A stretch of DNA of 64,000 nt from Alphaproteobacteria bacterium. Lineage in GTDB: Bacteria > Myxococcota_A > UBA796 > UBA2385. Below, in pieces: positions 8,201 through 16,877 of the stretch; within the stretch, counting starts at the first letter, position 1, and each line of letters starts with the position of its first letter. Where the stretch lies: the NCBI GenBank assembly GCA_020632755.1, contig JACKEY010000005.1:806001-870000 (forward strand). Direction: 5' to 3'. Below the pieces are notes generated by a model. The model saw only the letters and a list, made by a program, of their open reading frames with translations, did no database searches and was not told the origin of the DNA. Position numbers and translations under genes: made by a program.

Positions 8201-8330
8201 GCGACCTCCACGGGGCGCCACAGGGCACGACCCGCCCACGAGGTAGCGCCGGACCCCACCCTCGGCAACGTCGCATTATGCATGGGGGCCACTGCCGCTT
8301 CGGCACTCCCCTCCTCCTCTCGGAGCCCGC

Positions 8331-9335
8331 ATGATCCTGGTGACCGGCGGAACCGGCCGCTTCGGCGAGCAGGTCGTCCGCACCCTTCGCAAGCTCGGTC
8401 TCGACGTCCGGGTGCTCGTGCGCAAGGGCAGCCACTACTACTGGCTCAACGACACCGGCTGCGCCTTCTTCTTCGGTGACCTGCTCGACCCGGTCAGCCT
8501 GCGTCGCGCCTGCCGCGACGTGGAGTACCTGGTGGTGTGCAGCGGGGTCCGGAACGAGACCCGCGCCCAGAACCACACCACCGTGACCCTGGAAGGCCAC
8601 GGCGCCCTGTTCCAGGCCGCCCGCGAGCGGGGGGTGCGCAAGGTGGTGATGCTGTCCTGCGCGGGCGCCGACCGCGACTTCCCCGTGCCCTCCTTCCAGG
8701 CACGCAGGGGCGCCGAGGATCAGCTCGTCGGCAGCGGCCTCGACTACACCATCCTGCGCGCCACGGTGCACGAGCACTGGTTCCTGGACCTGGCCTGGCG
8801 CCTGCACGACCGCGCGACGGTGTGGCTGCCCCCGGGCGACAACCAGCTCCAGCCCATCGCATCGCGCGACCTGGCGCTGATGGCGGCGGCCAGCCTGGAC
8901 CTGTCGGACGTCGCCAACCAGACCATCGAGGTCGGGGGACCGGACCGCGGCTCGGCCCGGCACTTCTTCGAGCTCGCCTGTGGGCTGGTCGGCAGCGACC
9001 CGGGCGACGCCACCGTGCTGCCCGCCCCGGCCGTCGCCGTGGGACGCCGCCTGGGTCGACCGATGCGGCGCTACGCGCACCGGCTCGCCGAGCGGCAGAT
9101 CTGGTTCGGCGAGGACTTCACGGTCGACGCCGACGCCCTGGCCCAGCGCTTCGGGATCCGCCTGACGTCGCTGCCCGACGCCATGGCGCAGACCAACGAG
9201 CTCTACAAGGTGCTGCGGGACCCCGAAGCCCGCGAGAAGCGCATGGTCCACCCGCAGTTCTACGCGACGGTCTACGAGCCGGGCGAGGCCGACTGGTCCG
9301 ACATGCCCGAAGGTCCGGCGCCGGCCCGGGACTGA
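8331..9335 (+). CDS. NAD(P)-binding SDR/NmrA-type protein
   Basis: A 334-residue atypical short-chain dehydrogenase. The Rossmann motif GGTGRFG is at residues 6-12, followed by VRVLVRK after beta-2, a GDLLDP acidic turn, and a strand ending VVCSG. It lacks the classical YxxxK pair at the usual place; instead it has the NmrA/Ycf39-like pattern (VVMLSCAGAD, then DYTILRATVHEHWF). Proteins of this type include enzymes of quinone or flavonoid metabolism, assembly factors and redox sensors, so the substrate is open. The last 60 residues form a helical extension. Divergent from the coiled-coil gene; convergent with the MFS gene. Confidence 0.8.
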   Translation: MILVTGGTGRFGEQVVRTLRKLGLDVRVLVRKGSHYYWLNDTGCAFFFGDLLDPVSLRRACRDVEYLVVCSGVRNETRAQNHTTVTLEGHGALFQAARERGVRKVVMLSCAGADRDFPVPSFQARRGAEDQLVGSGLDYTILRATVHEHWFLDLAWRLHDRATVWLPPGDNQLQPIASRDLALMAAASLDLSDVANQTIEVGGPDRGSARHFFELACGLVGSDPGDATVLPAPAVAVGRRLGRPMRRYAHRLAERQIWFGEDFTVDADALAQRFGIRLTSLPDAMAQTNELYKVLRDPEAREKRMVHPQFYATVYEPGEADWSDMPEGPAPARD

Positions 9336-9378
9336 GCACGCCGCGGGCGCGACGCCTGACCGGGACGACGCCGCGGGC

Positions 9379-10899
9379 TCAGTGACCGGCGGCGGCCTTG
9401 CCCTTGGGCTTCGCGTTCCAGACCCGGGTGGCGAGCAGGGTGCCGGCCAGGGCGAGCGGGATCATCGCCAGGGGCCAGCCCGACCAGTTGGACGGGTCCG
9501 TCACCGGCCCGGTGAGCTTGCCGGCGGCGTCGAACTGCTCCTTGGGCAGGATGATGCTGTAGGTCAGGCTCATCACGCCGGTGCCCAGGTAGACGAAGCC
9601 GTCGATGATGCCCACCGCGACGCCGACGTTCTTCTTGCCGCCGAAGTCCATGCTGGCCGTGCCGGACAGCATGCCGTGCACGCCGATGACCGCCATCGAC
9701 ATGAACAGGACGAGCCACGACTGGCCGTTGAACACGAACTCGCCGACCGTGAACAGCGGCGCGGCGTCGAAGCTGAAGTACAGCACCACGGAGCTGACCA
9801 GCAGGATGCCGTAGAGCACAGCGGCCACCGGACCCCGGCGGGACCCGAAGACGTGGTCGGAGATGGTGCCCGCGAACACGCCGCCCAGGATGCCGGCGCA
9901 GCACAAGAGCATGCCCCAGTTGTCGTAGACGAAGTCGCCCTTGAGGTGCAGGGCGACGTCGGTCTGCTTCGCGAAGGTCCGGTACCACTGCATGATCGCC
10001 TGGCGCAGGAAGCCCGAGCAGAACTCGACCAGGGCGATGGTGATGATGATCGGGTTGGTGAGCATCTTGGCGAAGACCTGGCCCACCGACAGCTGCGGTC
10101 CGTCGTCGCCCGGAGCTGCGTCGGCGGTGTCGAAGTCGTCGTGCCCGGCTTCTCCCGGCGTGTTCTTCACAATGGCGACGTCGATCACCCAGAAGATGCC
10201 GAGCAGGATCGCCGGGGCCATGAACACCCACACGACGTTGCTGTGGGCCAGGATCATGTCGCCGATGTCGTAGGCGAAGTAGATGCCGAGCGAGATCAGG
10301 ATGCCGAAGATGGCGCCGAAGACGCCGCGCTCCCGGACGTGGAACCAGGGCGCGTTGCACTTGACGATGGCCACGGCGCCGAAGCTCTGGAAGTACATGT
10401 TCGCGCCGTAGAGCACGCTGAACACGACCAGGAAGTGCTCCGCCACGAAGGCCGAGCCGGGACCGTGGGTCAACAGCGTCCAGCTGGCCGCGCCCATCAG
10501 CAGGTTGACGACGGCCGCGCCGCCCGCTCCCGCCAGGATCGCCGACTTGCCGCCGAACCGGTCGGTGAGCGGTCCGTTGAGCAGGAAGGAGCAGCCGTAG
10601 ACCCAGGTCCCGACCGTGAAGATGATGCCGAAGTCGTCGTTGCCCATCAGGGCGCCGCCGGTCGGGTCCTGCATCTCCTCGAAGGCGAACTTGCTGATCT
10701 TGAGGTTGTAGCGCCCCATGTACAGGAAGGCGTAGGTCAGCCCGAGCGGCAGCCAGTTCATCAGCCGGCGCTTCAGGAAGGCCGGGCTGTGGTCGACACC
10801 CTCGACCTTCGGCAGGCGGGCGATCACGATGCCGACGACGATCAGCAGGATCCCGATCGGGGCGAACTCTTGCAGGAACTCCATCATGGCCGGCTCCAT
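9379..10899 (-). CDS. MFS transporter, organophosphate:phosphate antiporter type
   Basis: A 506-residue membrane protein with 12 predicted helices plus an extra N-terminal helix (IGILLIVVGIVIA). The first core helix carries FLYMGRYNLKIS, matching the conserved Arg-x-Asn of the GlpT/UhpT family that contacts the substrate phosphate, and the loop 2-3 motif LTDRFGGKSA fits the MFS signature. Likely exchanges a phosphorylated metabolite for phosphate. The next gene upstream on the same strand is a secreted 5'-nucleotidase, which may be metabolically related. A hydrophilic central loop (residues about 230-265) is rich in Asp. Confidence 0.8.
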   Translation of the reverse strand: MEPAMMEFLQEFAPIGILLIVVGIVIARLPKVEGVDHSPAFLKRRLMNWLPLGLTYAFLYMGRYNLKISKFAFEEMQDPTGGALMGNDDFGIIFTVGTWVYGCSFLLNGPLTDRFGGKSAILAGAGGAAVVNLLMGAASWTLLTHGPGSAFVAEHFLVVFSVLYGANMYFQSFGAVAIVKCNAPWFHVRERGVFGAIFGILISLGIYFAYDIGDMILAHSNVVWVFMAPAILLGIFWVIDVAIVKNTPGEAGHDDFDTADAAPGDDGPQLSVGQVFAKMLTNPIIITIALVEFCSGFLRQAIMQWYRTFAKQTDVALHLKGDFVYDNWGMLLCCAGILGGVFAGTISDHVFGSRRGPVAAVLYGILLVSSVVLYFSFDAAPLFTVGEFVFNGQSWLVLFMSMAVIGVHGMLSGTASMDFGGKKNVGVAVGIIDGFVYLGTGVMSLTYSIILPKEQFDAAGKLTGPVTDPSNWSGWPLAMIPLALAGTLLATRVWNAKPKGKAAAGH

Positions 10900-11030
10900 G
10901 GGCGACAGCGGGCGCAGGGGGACACGCCGAGCCCTTCGCGGGTATCACGCGATCCCGTCCCTCGGGACGAACTCACGGGAGCGTTTCCGGACGGCCTCCG
11001 ACCCGTCGCCGGCCGCGGGCCGCTCCTCGC

Positions 11031-12596
11031 TCAGCCGCCGTCGAGCCGCACCGAGCGCCGGTCGCCCGGATCCACCACCGGGCCGCGCGCCGCGAGGTCC
11101 ACGGCGCTGTCCAGCACCGTGCGGCCGATGCCGCGCACGTCGCGCGGCTCGACGCCCAGGTTGCGCTGCCACTGCGTGGCCACGAAGGAATTCGTCGCCA
11201 CCGAGTAGGTGCGCCGCAGGTCCAGGGGCTGCCCGCCGACCTGGACCTCGACCAGCTCGGGCGCCCCCATGCGCACCCTCCACCGCAGCTGCAGCCCCGA
11301 CAGCTGCATCGCGCCTCTCCCGCCGTCCGCCTCGGCCGCCGCAGCCGAGAGCAGGATGCCGATCAGCTCCTGGCCGGTGACGTCGAAGGTCACCACCTCG
11401 TTGCCGAACGGGAAGATCTCGTACAGGTCCCGGCGGGTCAGGCGCCCGGCCGGCAGGTCCGCGCGGATCCCTCCGGCGTTGTAGATGCCGACGTCGCTGC
11501 CGGCGGCCAGCCGCACCACGTCGGAGGCCCAGCGGCCCAGCGGGGACTCGTCACCGTGGCTGCGGACCAGCGCGGTCTCGGCGGTGCCCACGGTGACGTC
11601 GAAGACCGCGTCCACGGCGCGACTGTAGCCGTCCACCAGCCGCACGACGTCGGGGTCGGGGGCCAGGGGGAGCGCGTCAGGCCACAGCTCCTGCGCCTGC
11701 CACTGCAGGTGGGCGATGCCGCCTTCGCCGTCCGTCTGCACCTCGGCGACCCCGAGCAGCCTCCCGTAGGCGCCCGCCTGGACGATCCAGGTGTCCCCGA
11801 CGCGCTCGGCAGCCTGCATGCGCGTGTGCGAGTGGCCTCCCACGATGAGGTCGATGCCCGGAACGGCCTCGGCCAGGGCCCGGTCGGAGTCGAGCCCGAT
11901 GTGGGTCAGGGCGACGACCAGATCGACCTGGGGCTCGAGCGCGGCGACGGCCTGGGCCGCTGCCTCGGCGTGGTCGAGCACCGCCAGCCGGGCCATCGTG
12001 TCGGCATCGGTCAGGTGGGACAGGCCCGACGTCGTCAGGCCGAACACGCCGACCTTCAGGCCGTTGACCTCGAAGATCTCCCAGGGCTGGCTGCCGGCCA
12101 GGGCCGGAGCGCAGCCGAGCGCCCGGGTCGAGCAGGGCGCCCGCAGGTTGGCCGACACCACGGGCGTCCGGCTGTCGGCGACGAAGGCCGCCGCGTGGTC
12201 GAAGCCGCGGTCGAACTCGTGGTTGCCGGGCACCCAGGCATCGACGCCGACCGCCTCGAACAGGTCGAGCATCGCCCCGCCCTGGATGCCGCGGGCTTCG
12301 ATCTCCATCAGGGGCGTGCCGCTCAGCACGTCCCCGGCGTCCAGGTAGAGCACGGCGTCGGCGCCGTGCTGGCGCTCCAGGCTGCGCACCCAGCTGTCGA
12401 TGGCGACGAAGCCCCCCAGCGCGGGCTCGCCGTCCAGCCAGCTCGCGGGCTCGGGCTCGTAGTGGGCGTGGATGTCGTTGGTGTGTGCGATCACCAGCCG
12501 GCCCGGACCCAGCGGGACCGCGGCGGGCGCATCCAGCGACGCGGCGGGTGGGTTGGATCGGGGGGCACAGGCCCACAGCAGCAGGGCCGGCCACAT
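11031..12596 (-). CDS. 5'-nucleotidase / metallophosphatase family lipoprotein
   Basis: A 521-residue UshA-like enzyme, hydrolysing nucleotides or related phosphoesters outside the inner membrane. Metal-binding motifs of the N-terminal metallophosphatase domain are all present: HTNDIHAH (38-45), DAGD, GNHEFD, LTHIG and GGHSHT. The C-terminal 5'-nucleotidase domain has NAGGIRADLPAG and FPFGNEVVTFDVTG. A lipobox LWAC (Cys10) indicates a lipoprotein. ATG 12596 is chosen over ATG 12650 because it gives the signal sequence directly and lies 7 bp after the stop of the TlpA-like gene, with which it forms an operon. Confidence 0.9.
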   Translation of the reverse strand: MWPALLLWACAPRSNPPAASLDAPAAVPLGPGRLVIAHTNDIHAHYEPEPASWLDGEPALGGFVAIDSWVRSLERQHGADAVLYLDAGDVLSGTPLMEIEARGIQGGAMLDLFEAVGVDAWVPGNHEFDRGFDHAAAFVADSRTPVVSANLRAPCSTRALGCAPALAGSQPWEIFEVNGLKVGVFGLTTSGLSHLTDADTMARLAVLDHAEAAAQAVAALEPQVDLVVALTHIGLDSDRALAEAVPGIDLIVGGHSHTRMQAAERVGDTWIVQAGAYGRLLGVAEVQTDGEGGIAHLQWQAQELWPDALPLAPDPDVVRLVDGYSRAVDAVFDVTVGTAETALVRSHGDESPLGRWASDVVRLAAGSDVGIYNAGGIRADLPAGRLTRRDLYEIFPFGNEVVTFDVTGQELIGILLSAAAAEADGGRGAMQLSGLQLRWRVRMGAPELVEVQVGGQPLDLRRTYSVATNSFVATQWQRNLGVEPRDVRGIGRTVLDSAVDLAARGPVVDPGDRRSVRLDGG

Positions 12597-12603
12597 CGTC
12601 GCT

Positions 12604-13269
12604 TCAGCTGCCCCGCACCAAGGCGGCGAGCTCGGCGCAGACGTCTGCATCGACGACGCCCTCGACCTTGCGCAGCACCGCGCCGTCTCGACCGATCACC
12701 CAGGTCTGCGGGATCTTCTCGAAGCCGATGCCCATGCCGGGGAAGAACTCGTCAGACGGCACGGTCACCAGCAGGCTCGGCCAGTCGATGCCGTTGCCGG
12801 CGGCGAAGTTGGCGACGTGCTCGACGACGTCGTCCTCGTCTCCCCGCGGGTCGAACAGGTCCCAGGACACGCCCAGGAAGTCGACGCTGCCACCGAGCTC
12901 GCGGCGCAGCGCCGTCAGGTGGGGGAGCTCGTCCACGCAGGGCAGGCACCAGGTGGCCCAGTGGTTGACGATACGCGGGCGAGGACCAGGACCGTGGGCG
13001 ACCCGCAGCAGCGCCAGATCCGCCTTGCGGCAGCCCTGTTCCGGCAGACCGGACACCGCCCCCGATGGTGCGGCGGGCTCTTCGTCTTCGTCCGAGGCTT
13101 CGCCTTCGCTGCCCGAGGCGGCTTCCACGCGCTCGGCGCGGGCGGGCAGCGGATCGGGAGGCACACGCTCGCCGGGCTTCTCGAAGAGTTCGTCCTCGGC
13201 CACGCGGGTCGCCACCACCTGCGCGGCGCGACGCAAAGCTCCCTTCACTCCTCGCCGAACCATGCCCAT
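12604..13269 (-). CDS. TlpA-like thioredoxin-fold protein without signal peptide
   Basis: A 221-residue protein whose C-terminal 140 residues are a TlpA/ResA-type thioredoxin fold: VNHWATWCLPC (redox Cys108 and Cys111), FLGVSWDLF, and the cis-Pro segment KIPQTWVIGRDG. Proteins of this group are normally periplasmic and membrane-anchored, yet the first 30 residues here (MGMVRRGVKGALRRAA) are basic and amphipathic, not a signal peptide, and are followed by an acidic Glu/Asp/Ser linker. It may be cytoplasmic or bound peripherally. AGGAG precedes the ATG, and TAACCT about 40 bp upstream may be the -10. First gene of an operon with the 5'-nucleotidase. Confidence 0.85.
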   Translation of the reverse strand: MGMVRRGVKGALRRAAQVVATRVAEDELFEKPGERVPPDPLPARAERVEAASGSEGEASDEDEEPAAPSGAVSGLPEQGCRKADLALLRVAHGPGPRPRIVNHWATWCLPCVDELPHLTALRRELGGSVDFLGVSWDLFDPRGDEDDVVEHVANFAAGNGIDWPSLLVTVPSDEFFPGMGIGFEKIPQTWVIGRDGAVLRKVEGVVDADVCAELAALVRGS

Positions 13270-13339
13270 GGGCGCGCACTCCTCTGCAGCAGTCCCCCCA
13301 GGTTAGCCCAGCGGACCTGCCGGCGCTGCCCGGCCGCGC

Positions 13340-13996
13340 TCAGTGGACCGCCTGACCCCAGACGACCAGCGCCCCGGCGTCCCGATCCCAGGTGTAGACC
13401 CGAGCGCTCACCGGCGCCTCGGCCGCCTCGAGGATGCGCGCGACACCGACCGCCATGACCCGGTCCAGCGGCTCCGAGCCCCCACACCACGCGAGCAGCG
13501 TGCCTCGGGTCGGGCTGGCCAGGCGCAGGCCGGCGTCGCCGCAGCGCGCGTCCAGGGCGGCGGGGTGCAGCCAGCCCACATGGTCCAGCCCGTCCCCCTC
13601 GGCCGACACCCAGTACCAGGCGTCCATGTCGGTCACCTGGGTGCGCTCCGGGCGGTCGGGATGCAGCGGCAAGACGATCCGCAGGGCGGGTTCGAGCTCG
13701 GCGGCTTCGAGGCCCACGGTGGCGAGCTCGGCGGCGGTCAGCCACCGTCCCGGGCGCTCGTCGGTCGGGCGCACCCGGAAGGCAAGCACCAGGCCCTCGG
13801 CGAGGTCCCGCCACGCCAGGGGCGCCGAGCCCTGCTCGTCTGCGAGGCGCAGCAGGTCTTCGGGGAGGACGGCCACCGGCGCGAGGTCCCAGGGCAGCGC
13901 CGTGGAGGGCAGCGCGCTCGGGTCTGGGGGAGGAGGGGCCTGCGGAGGAGGAAGGGCGGCCGCCGTGGCGACCAGCGACCAGAGCCCCAGGATCAC
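13340..13996 (-). CDS. secreted protein, DUF1444-like
   Basis: A 218-residue protein with a short signal peptide (VATAAALP) and Pro-rich linker. The body alternates strands and helices (GLVLAFRVRP, LTAAELATVGLEAAEL, TLLAWCGG, RVMAVGVARILE) and loosely follows the DUF1444 layout, in which a predicted ligand-binding domain ends with a value-comparison repeat; this is a tentative match. Start is a GTG whose last two bases belong to the TGA of the cNMP-binding gene (GTGA overlap, 13993-13996), so the genes are translationally coupled. Two Cys (DARCGD, AWCGG) may pair. Confidence 0.65.
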   Translation of the reverse strand: MILGLWSLVATAAALPPPQAPPPPDPSALPSTALPWDLAPVAVLPEDLLRLADEQGSAPLAWRDLAEGLVLAFRVRPTDERPGRWLTAAELATVGLEAAELEPALRIVLPLHPDRPERTQVTDMDAWYWVSAEGDGLDHVGWLHPAALDARCGDAGLRLASPTRGTLLAWCGGSEPLDRVMAVGVARILEAAEAPVSARVYTWDRDAGALVVWGQAVH

Positions 13997-14526
13997 TCGC
14001 TGACCCGGTAGTGGTCGACGAGGGCGCCGATCTCCTCGCTGTGTTCGCTGTCGCAGTCCTCGACCATGACCTGCAGCTCGGCCGTCAGGCGGCGCTGGCG
14101 CTCGCACAGCACCTTGGCCATCGCCAGCACCAGCTCGTGCGCCGCGGGATTGCGATCGTCCCACAGCTGCTGGAAGGCGGAGCGCGAGAACTCGAGCACC
14201 GTCAGGTCGGTGACCGCGCGCACCGAGGCGGAGCGCGGCGAGTCGTCGAGCACGGCCATCTCTCCGAAGCAGGCCCGCACCCGCAGGTCGGCCACGTCGT
14301 GGGACACGCCGTCGGCGTCGGCGCGGGCGACCCGTGCTTCGCCTTCGTAGATGACGTACCAGGCGTCACCTTCGGTGCCCTGCTCGAACAGCACCGCCCC
14401 CGCACGCAGCCGGCGGACCCGCATCAGCCGGGCCACGTCGGCGAGGCCGGCCGGATCCAGGCGCTCGAACAGCGGGGCGTCCAGCAAGAAGTCGATGACC
14501 TGTTCGAAGGTCAGGCTGGCATCCAT
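13993..14526 (-). CDS. cyclic nucleotide-binding domain protein
   Basis: A 177-residue stand-alone cNMP-binding protein. The beta roll runs from about residue 20 to 130: LFERLDPAGLADVARLM, GAVLFEQGTEGDAWYVIYEG, and the phosphate-binding cassette FGEMAVLDDSPRSASVRA with the Glu and Arg that hold cyclic AMP or GMP. The C-terminal 45 residues form helices without a helix-turn-helix, so it is not a Crp-type transcription factor; it may act on a partner. Its gene is coupled by a 4-bp overlap to the secreted DUF1444-like gene. Confidence 0.88.
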   Translation of the reverse strand: MDASLTFEQVIDFLLDAPLFERLDPAGLADVARLMRVRRLRAGAVLFEQGTEGDAWYVIYEGEARVARADADGVSHDVADLRVRACFGEMAVLDDSPRSASVRAVTDLTVLEFSRSAFQQLWDDRNPAAHELVLAMAKVLCERQRRLTAELQVMVEDCDSEHSEEIGALVDHYRVSE

Positions 14527-14704
14527 CGGGGACTCCGGCGCGACGAGACCGCGGCCGAGGCGGGTCGTCGAGGAGGGGGCGTGGACCCGCAGCTTAGGGC
14601 CCCAGGCTCGTGCTGGCCAGCGCGAGCCGGCTGGCTATGCTCCCAGGTACACTGCAGGCGCGGCCACTCATCCCGGCCCGCGCGATCCGCCGACTGGAGG
14701 CCCC

Positions 14705-14893
14705 GTGGGCATCAGGGACAAGCTCAGCAGCCGCGTGCGCAAGGTCGTGAACCGCTTCTCCGGCGAGTACTCGGCCCCCGCGCCGGAACAGCTGAAGCCC
14801 TACGAGCGCCCCGGCACACCCGCTGACGACGCCGAGGTCGTGATGGCCCGCCTGCCGCGCCCCGGCGCCGCGAAGAAGCAGGACGAGGACTGA
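14705..14893 (+). CDS. 62-residue basic protein of unknown function
   Basis: Small protein starting at GTG 14705 with a good GGAGG at 14696-14700. The first 20 residues form a strongly basic amphipathic helix (MGIRDKLSSRVRKVVNRFSG), followed by a Pro-rich segment (APAPEQLKPYERPG) and a hydrophilic tail. Such a helix could bind membrane, nucleic acid or a partner. A TATGCT box at 14636-14641 may be its -10. It faces the Trypco1-like gene convergently and has no operon partner. No family recognised. Confidence 0.6.
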   Translation: MGIRDKLSSRVRKVVNRFSGEYSAPAPEQLKPYERPGTPADDAEVVMARLPRPGAAKKQDED

Positions 14894-14908
14894 CCGACAG
14901 GCAGGGCC

Positions 14909-15226
14909 TCAGTCGCGCCTGGGGGCCCACTCCGCCACGACCTTGAAGTGGGCCGCCTGGCTGTTGTTGGCGATGCAGACGACGCTGTTCGCGTCGATCT
15001 TCAGGCCGAACTCCAGCGTCAGGCGCGACGGGGCCTCGTGCTTCTCGGCGGTCTGCTGCGCAGACTCGGCGAGCTTGCTCGCGACCAGCGACGACACCTT
15101 GACCACGTTGTTGAGGATCTGGTCGGGGTGGAAGCCGTAGTCGTCTTCGCCGCGGGCGAAGCCGCCAGCGATCTCCACGTCGATGAAGACGCTGGTCTCG
15201 TCGTCCAGCCGGTTCTCGATGAGCAT
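14909..15226 (-). CDS. Trypco1 / CU044_2847-like small protein
   Basis: A 105-residue protein matching the pattern of the trypsin-co-occurring (CU044_2847-type) family: an N-terminal strand pair (SVFIDVEIAGGF), a central helix (VVKVSSLVASKLAESA) and the hallmark LEFGLKIDANSV with a final strand ending FKVVAEW. In other bacteria such domains occur beside proteases, NACHT or STAND ATPases in conflict systems. None of these is encoded here; neighbours are a 62-residue protein and a methyltransferase. GGGAGG precedes the ATG, and TACGCT on the minus strand may be the -10. Family call is by eye. Confidence 0.6.
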   Translation of the reverse strand: MLIENRLDDETSVFIDVEIAGGFARGEDDYGFHPDQILNNVVKVSSLVASKLAESAQQTAEKHEAPSRLTLEFGLKIDANSVVCIANNSQAAHFKVVAEWAPRRD

Positions 15227-15294
15227 CGCGAGCCTCCCTGGCGAGGTCGGAGGGAGGTCGACCCGCGCGACGTGAGCGTATCAACAGGCCGTGC

Positions 15295-15300
15295 TACGGT
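15295..15300 (+). promoter_or_regulatory. possible -10 box of the methyltransferase gene
   Basis: TACGGT ends only seven bases before the ATG at 15308, with no room for a ribosome site, so the transcript may be leaderless. No -35 consensus was seen 17 bp upstream. Confidence 0.35.
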
Positions 15301-15307
15301 CCCGCGC

Positions 15308-16105
15308 ATGTCGACGACCGAGACCCCCTGGTGGACCGAGCGCTACGCGCGCCTCGCCGAGATCGACCCCGCCTTCGCAGGCGCCATCGACAGCCACGCC
15401 GAAGACCAGGTCGAGCTGATGACCCAGCTCCTGCGCCTGGAGCCCGGCGCGCGCGTGCTCGATCTGGGCTGCGGAGCGGGGCGCCACGCGATCCTGCTCG
15501 CCGAGCGCGGCATGGAGGTCGTCGGCGTGGACTGGAGCGAGCCCGTGCTGGAGCTCGCGGCCGACACCTGGGCGCGCCGCCACGCCGACGAAGCGGGCCC
15601 GCGGTTCGTCAAGGGCGACATGCGCACGCCGCCGGTCGAAGGCACCTTCGACGCGGTCATCGCCATGGACGTGGCCTTCGGCATCTTCGACGACGACGCC
15701 GACCACCTGCAGGTGCTGTCCGCGGCCAGCGAGCTGCTCGCGCCCGACGGTGCGCTGCTGCTCGAGCTGTTCAACCCCTACTTCTGGTCCCACGCCGCAC
15801 AGACCCGGCACTACCCGGCGGGGGCCCTCGCGGCCGACGCCCACCTGGTGCGTTCGTGGCGGTTCGACGCCGACCTGGGCCGGGTCGAAGACCACATCAC
15901 CGTCTTCCGCACCGGCGCCGAGCCCGAGACGGTGCCGCCCCAGTCGCTGCGCGCCTGGACCCCCACCGAGATCCGCGCCCTGGTGCAGGCCGCCGGACTG
16001 TCGCGCGTGGCGATCCACGGCACGGATGGCTGGCGCACCCCCGACGGCCCCCGCCGCCTCGACGCCGTGAGCAGCGCCTTCATGTGGGTGGTCGCCCACC
16101 CCTGA
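15308..16105 (+). CDS. class I SAM-dependent methyltransferase
   Basis: A 265-residue enzyme with the SAM-binding Rossmann fold: motif I VLDLGCGAGRH (residues 50-60), acidic VDWSEP after beta-2, FVKGDMRTPP, FDAVIAMDVAFGIF (motif II) and DGALLLELFNPYFW (motif III). The N-terminal WWTERYARLAEIDP cap and the C-terminal strand region fit small-molecule methyltransferases; the substrate is unknown. Starts at ATG 15308; its 3' end overlaps the convergent acyltransferase gene by 26 bp. Confidence 0.88.
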   Translation: MSTTETPWWTERYARLAEIDPAFAGAIDSHAEDQVELMTQLLRLEPGARVLDLGCGAGRHAILLAERGMEVVGVDWSEPVLELAADTWARRHADEAGPRFVKGDMRTPPVEGTFDAVIAMDVAFGIFDDDADHLQVLSAASELLAPDGALLLELFNPYFWSHAAQTRHYPAGALAADAHLVRSWRFDADLGRVEDHITVFRTGAEPETVPPQSLRAWTPTEIRALVQAAGLSRVAIHGTDGWRTPDGPRRLDAVSSAFMWVVAHP

Positions 16106-16679
16106 GCGCCCACCAGGCATCCTGCATGGTGCGCTCCAGCTCGACCCGCGCGGCCTCGACCCCGTCGCGGTCCTCCGCCGTCGCCCGAACATCCAGCCGG
16201 CCGTAGCGGATCACGACGCGCGCGCCTGGCGCTGGCAGCTCGAACCGGTCCCACGACGACAGGTGGGCCGCGGGCGACGCATGGCTGACCAGCCACAGCA
16301 CCGGGCGGCCGGTGGCCGCAGCCAGGGCCGTGGCCCCCACGTGGGGTCGGTGCCGGGGGCCGCGGGGACCGTCCACCGCGAGCGCCGCGATGCGTCCGGA
16401 TCGGACGCTGTCCCGGGCGGCGTACCAGGCCTCGCGCCCCCCCCGGCTGGTGCTGCCCCGGATGGTGCCGTAGCCCAGCCGCGCGATGAACCGCGCCAGC
16501 AGCTCTCCGTCGCGGGAGTGGGACGCCATGCCGTCGATGGGCAGGTGCCGGTGGGTCCCGATGGCCGCGAGCTGTTCGCCGTGGAAGAAGGCGAGCACCG
16601 CGCCGCCGTCGGCCGTGCACGAGGCCACCGCGGCTTCGTCCAGCCGCCGCAGGCGCCAGCTGCGGCTCCACAGCTCCAT
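16080..16679 (-). CDS. DUF374 lysophospholipid acyltransferase-like protein
   Basis: A 199-residue protein of the DUF374 family, related to acyltransferases of lipid A or phospholipid synthesis. It carries GGAVLAFFHGEQL, HSRDGELLARFIARLGYGTIRGS, a Ser/Gly-rich STSRGG motif, ALAVDGPRGPRHRPHVGA (the family's GPRGP box) and LSSWDRFELPAPGARVVIRYG. The usual N-terminal membrane helix is weak or absent. Start uncertain: ATG 16679 is given; an upstream GTG at 16793 would add a 38-residue Pro/Ala-rich extension, and neither has a ribosome site. Overlaps the methyltransferase tail to tail. Confidence 0.8.
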   Translation of the reverse strand: MELWSRSWRLRRLDEAAVASCTADGGAVLAFFHGEQLAAIGTHRHLPIDGMASHSRDGELLARFIARLGYGTIRGSTSRGGREAWYAARDSVRSGRIAALAVDGPRGPRHRPHVGATALAAATGRPVLWLVSHASPAAHLSSWDRFELPAPGARVVIRYGRLDVRATAEDRDGVEAARVELERTMQDAWWALRGGRPPT

Positions 16680-16877
16680 GACCGCGGCCGCCGCGACCGG
16701 GGCCAGCGGTCCACCCGCCGGACGCAGGGCGGCGGGGGCCGGGTCTTCGGCGACCGGCGACGGATCCGAGGGGTCGGGAGGAGGGGCGGCCACGGGCGGA
16801 GGGTATCGGTCGCGGTGTGCGGCCGCCCGGGTGGATAGGGTTCTGAGCGGAGGAGGACTCCGCAGGAGGAGGACGAG

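Noticed and set aside
10951..10969. Hairpin CGTCC/GGACG after the 5'-nucleotidase gene
   Set aside because: Stem of five base pairs only, no T-run and no GTCTCGG afterwards; too weak to call.
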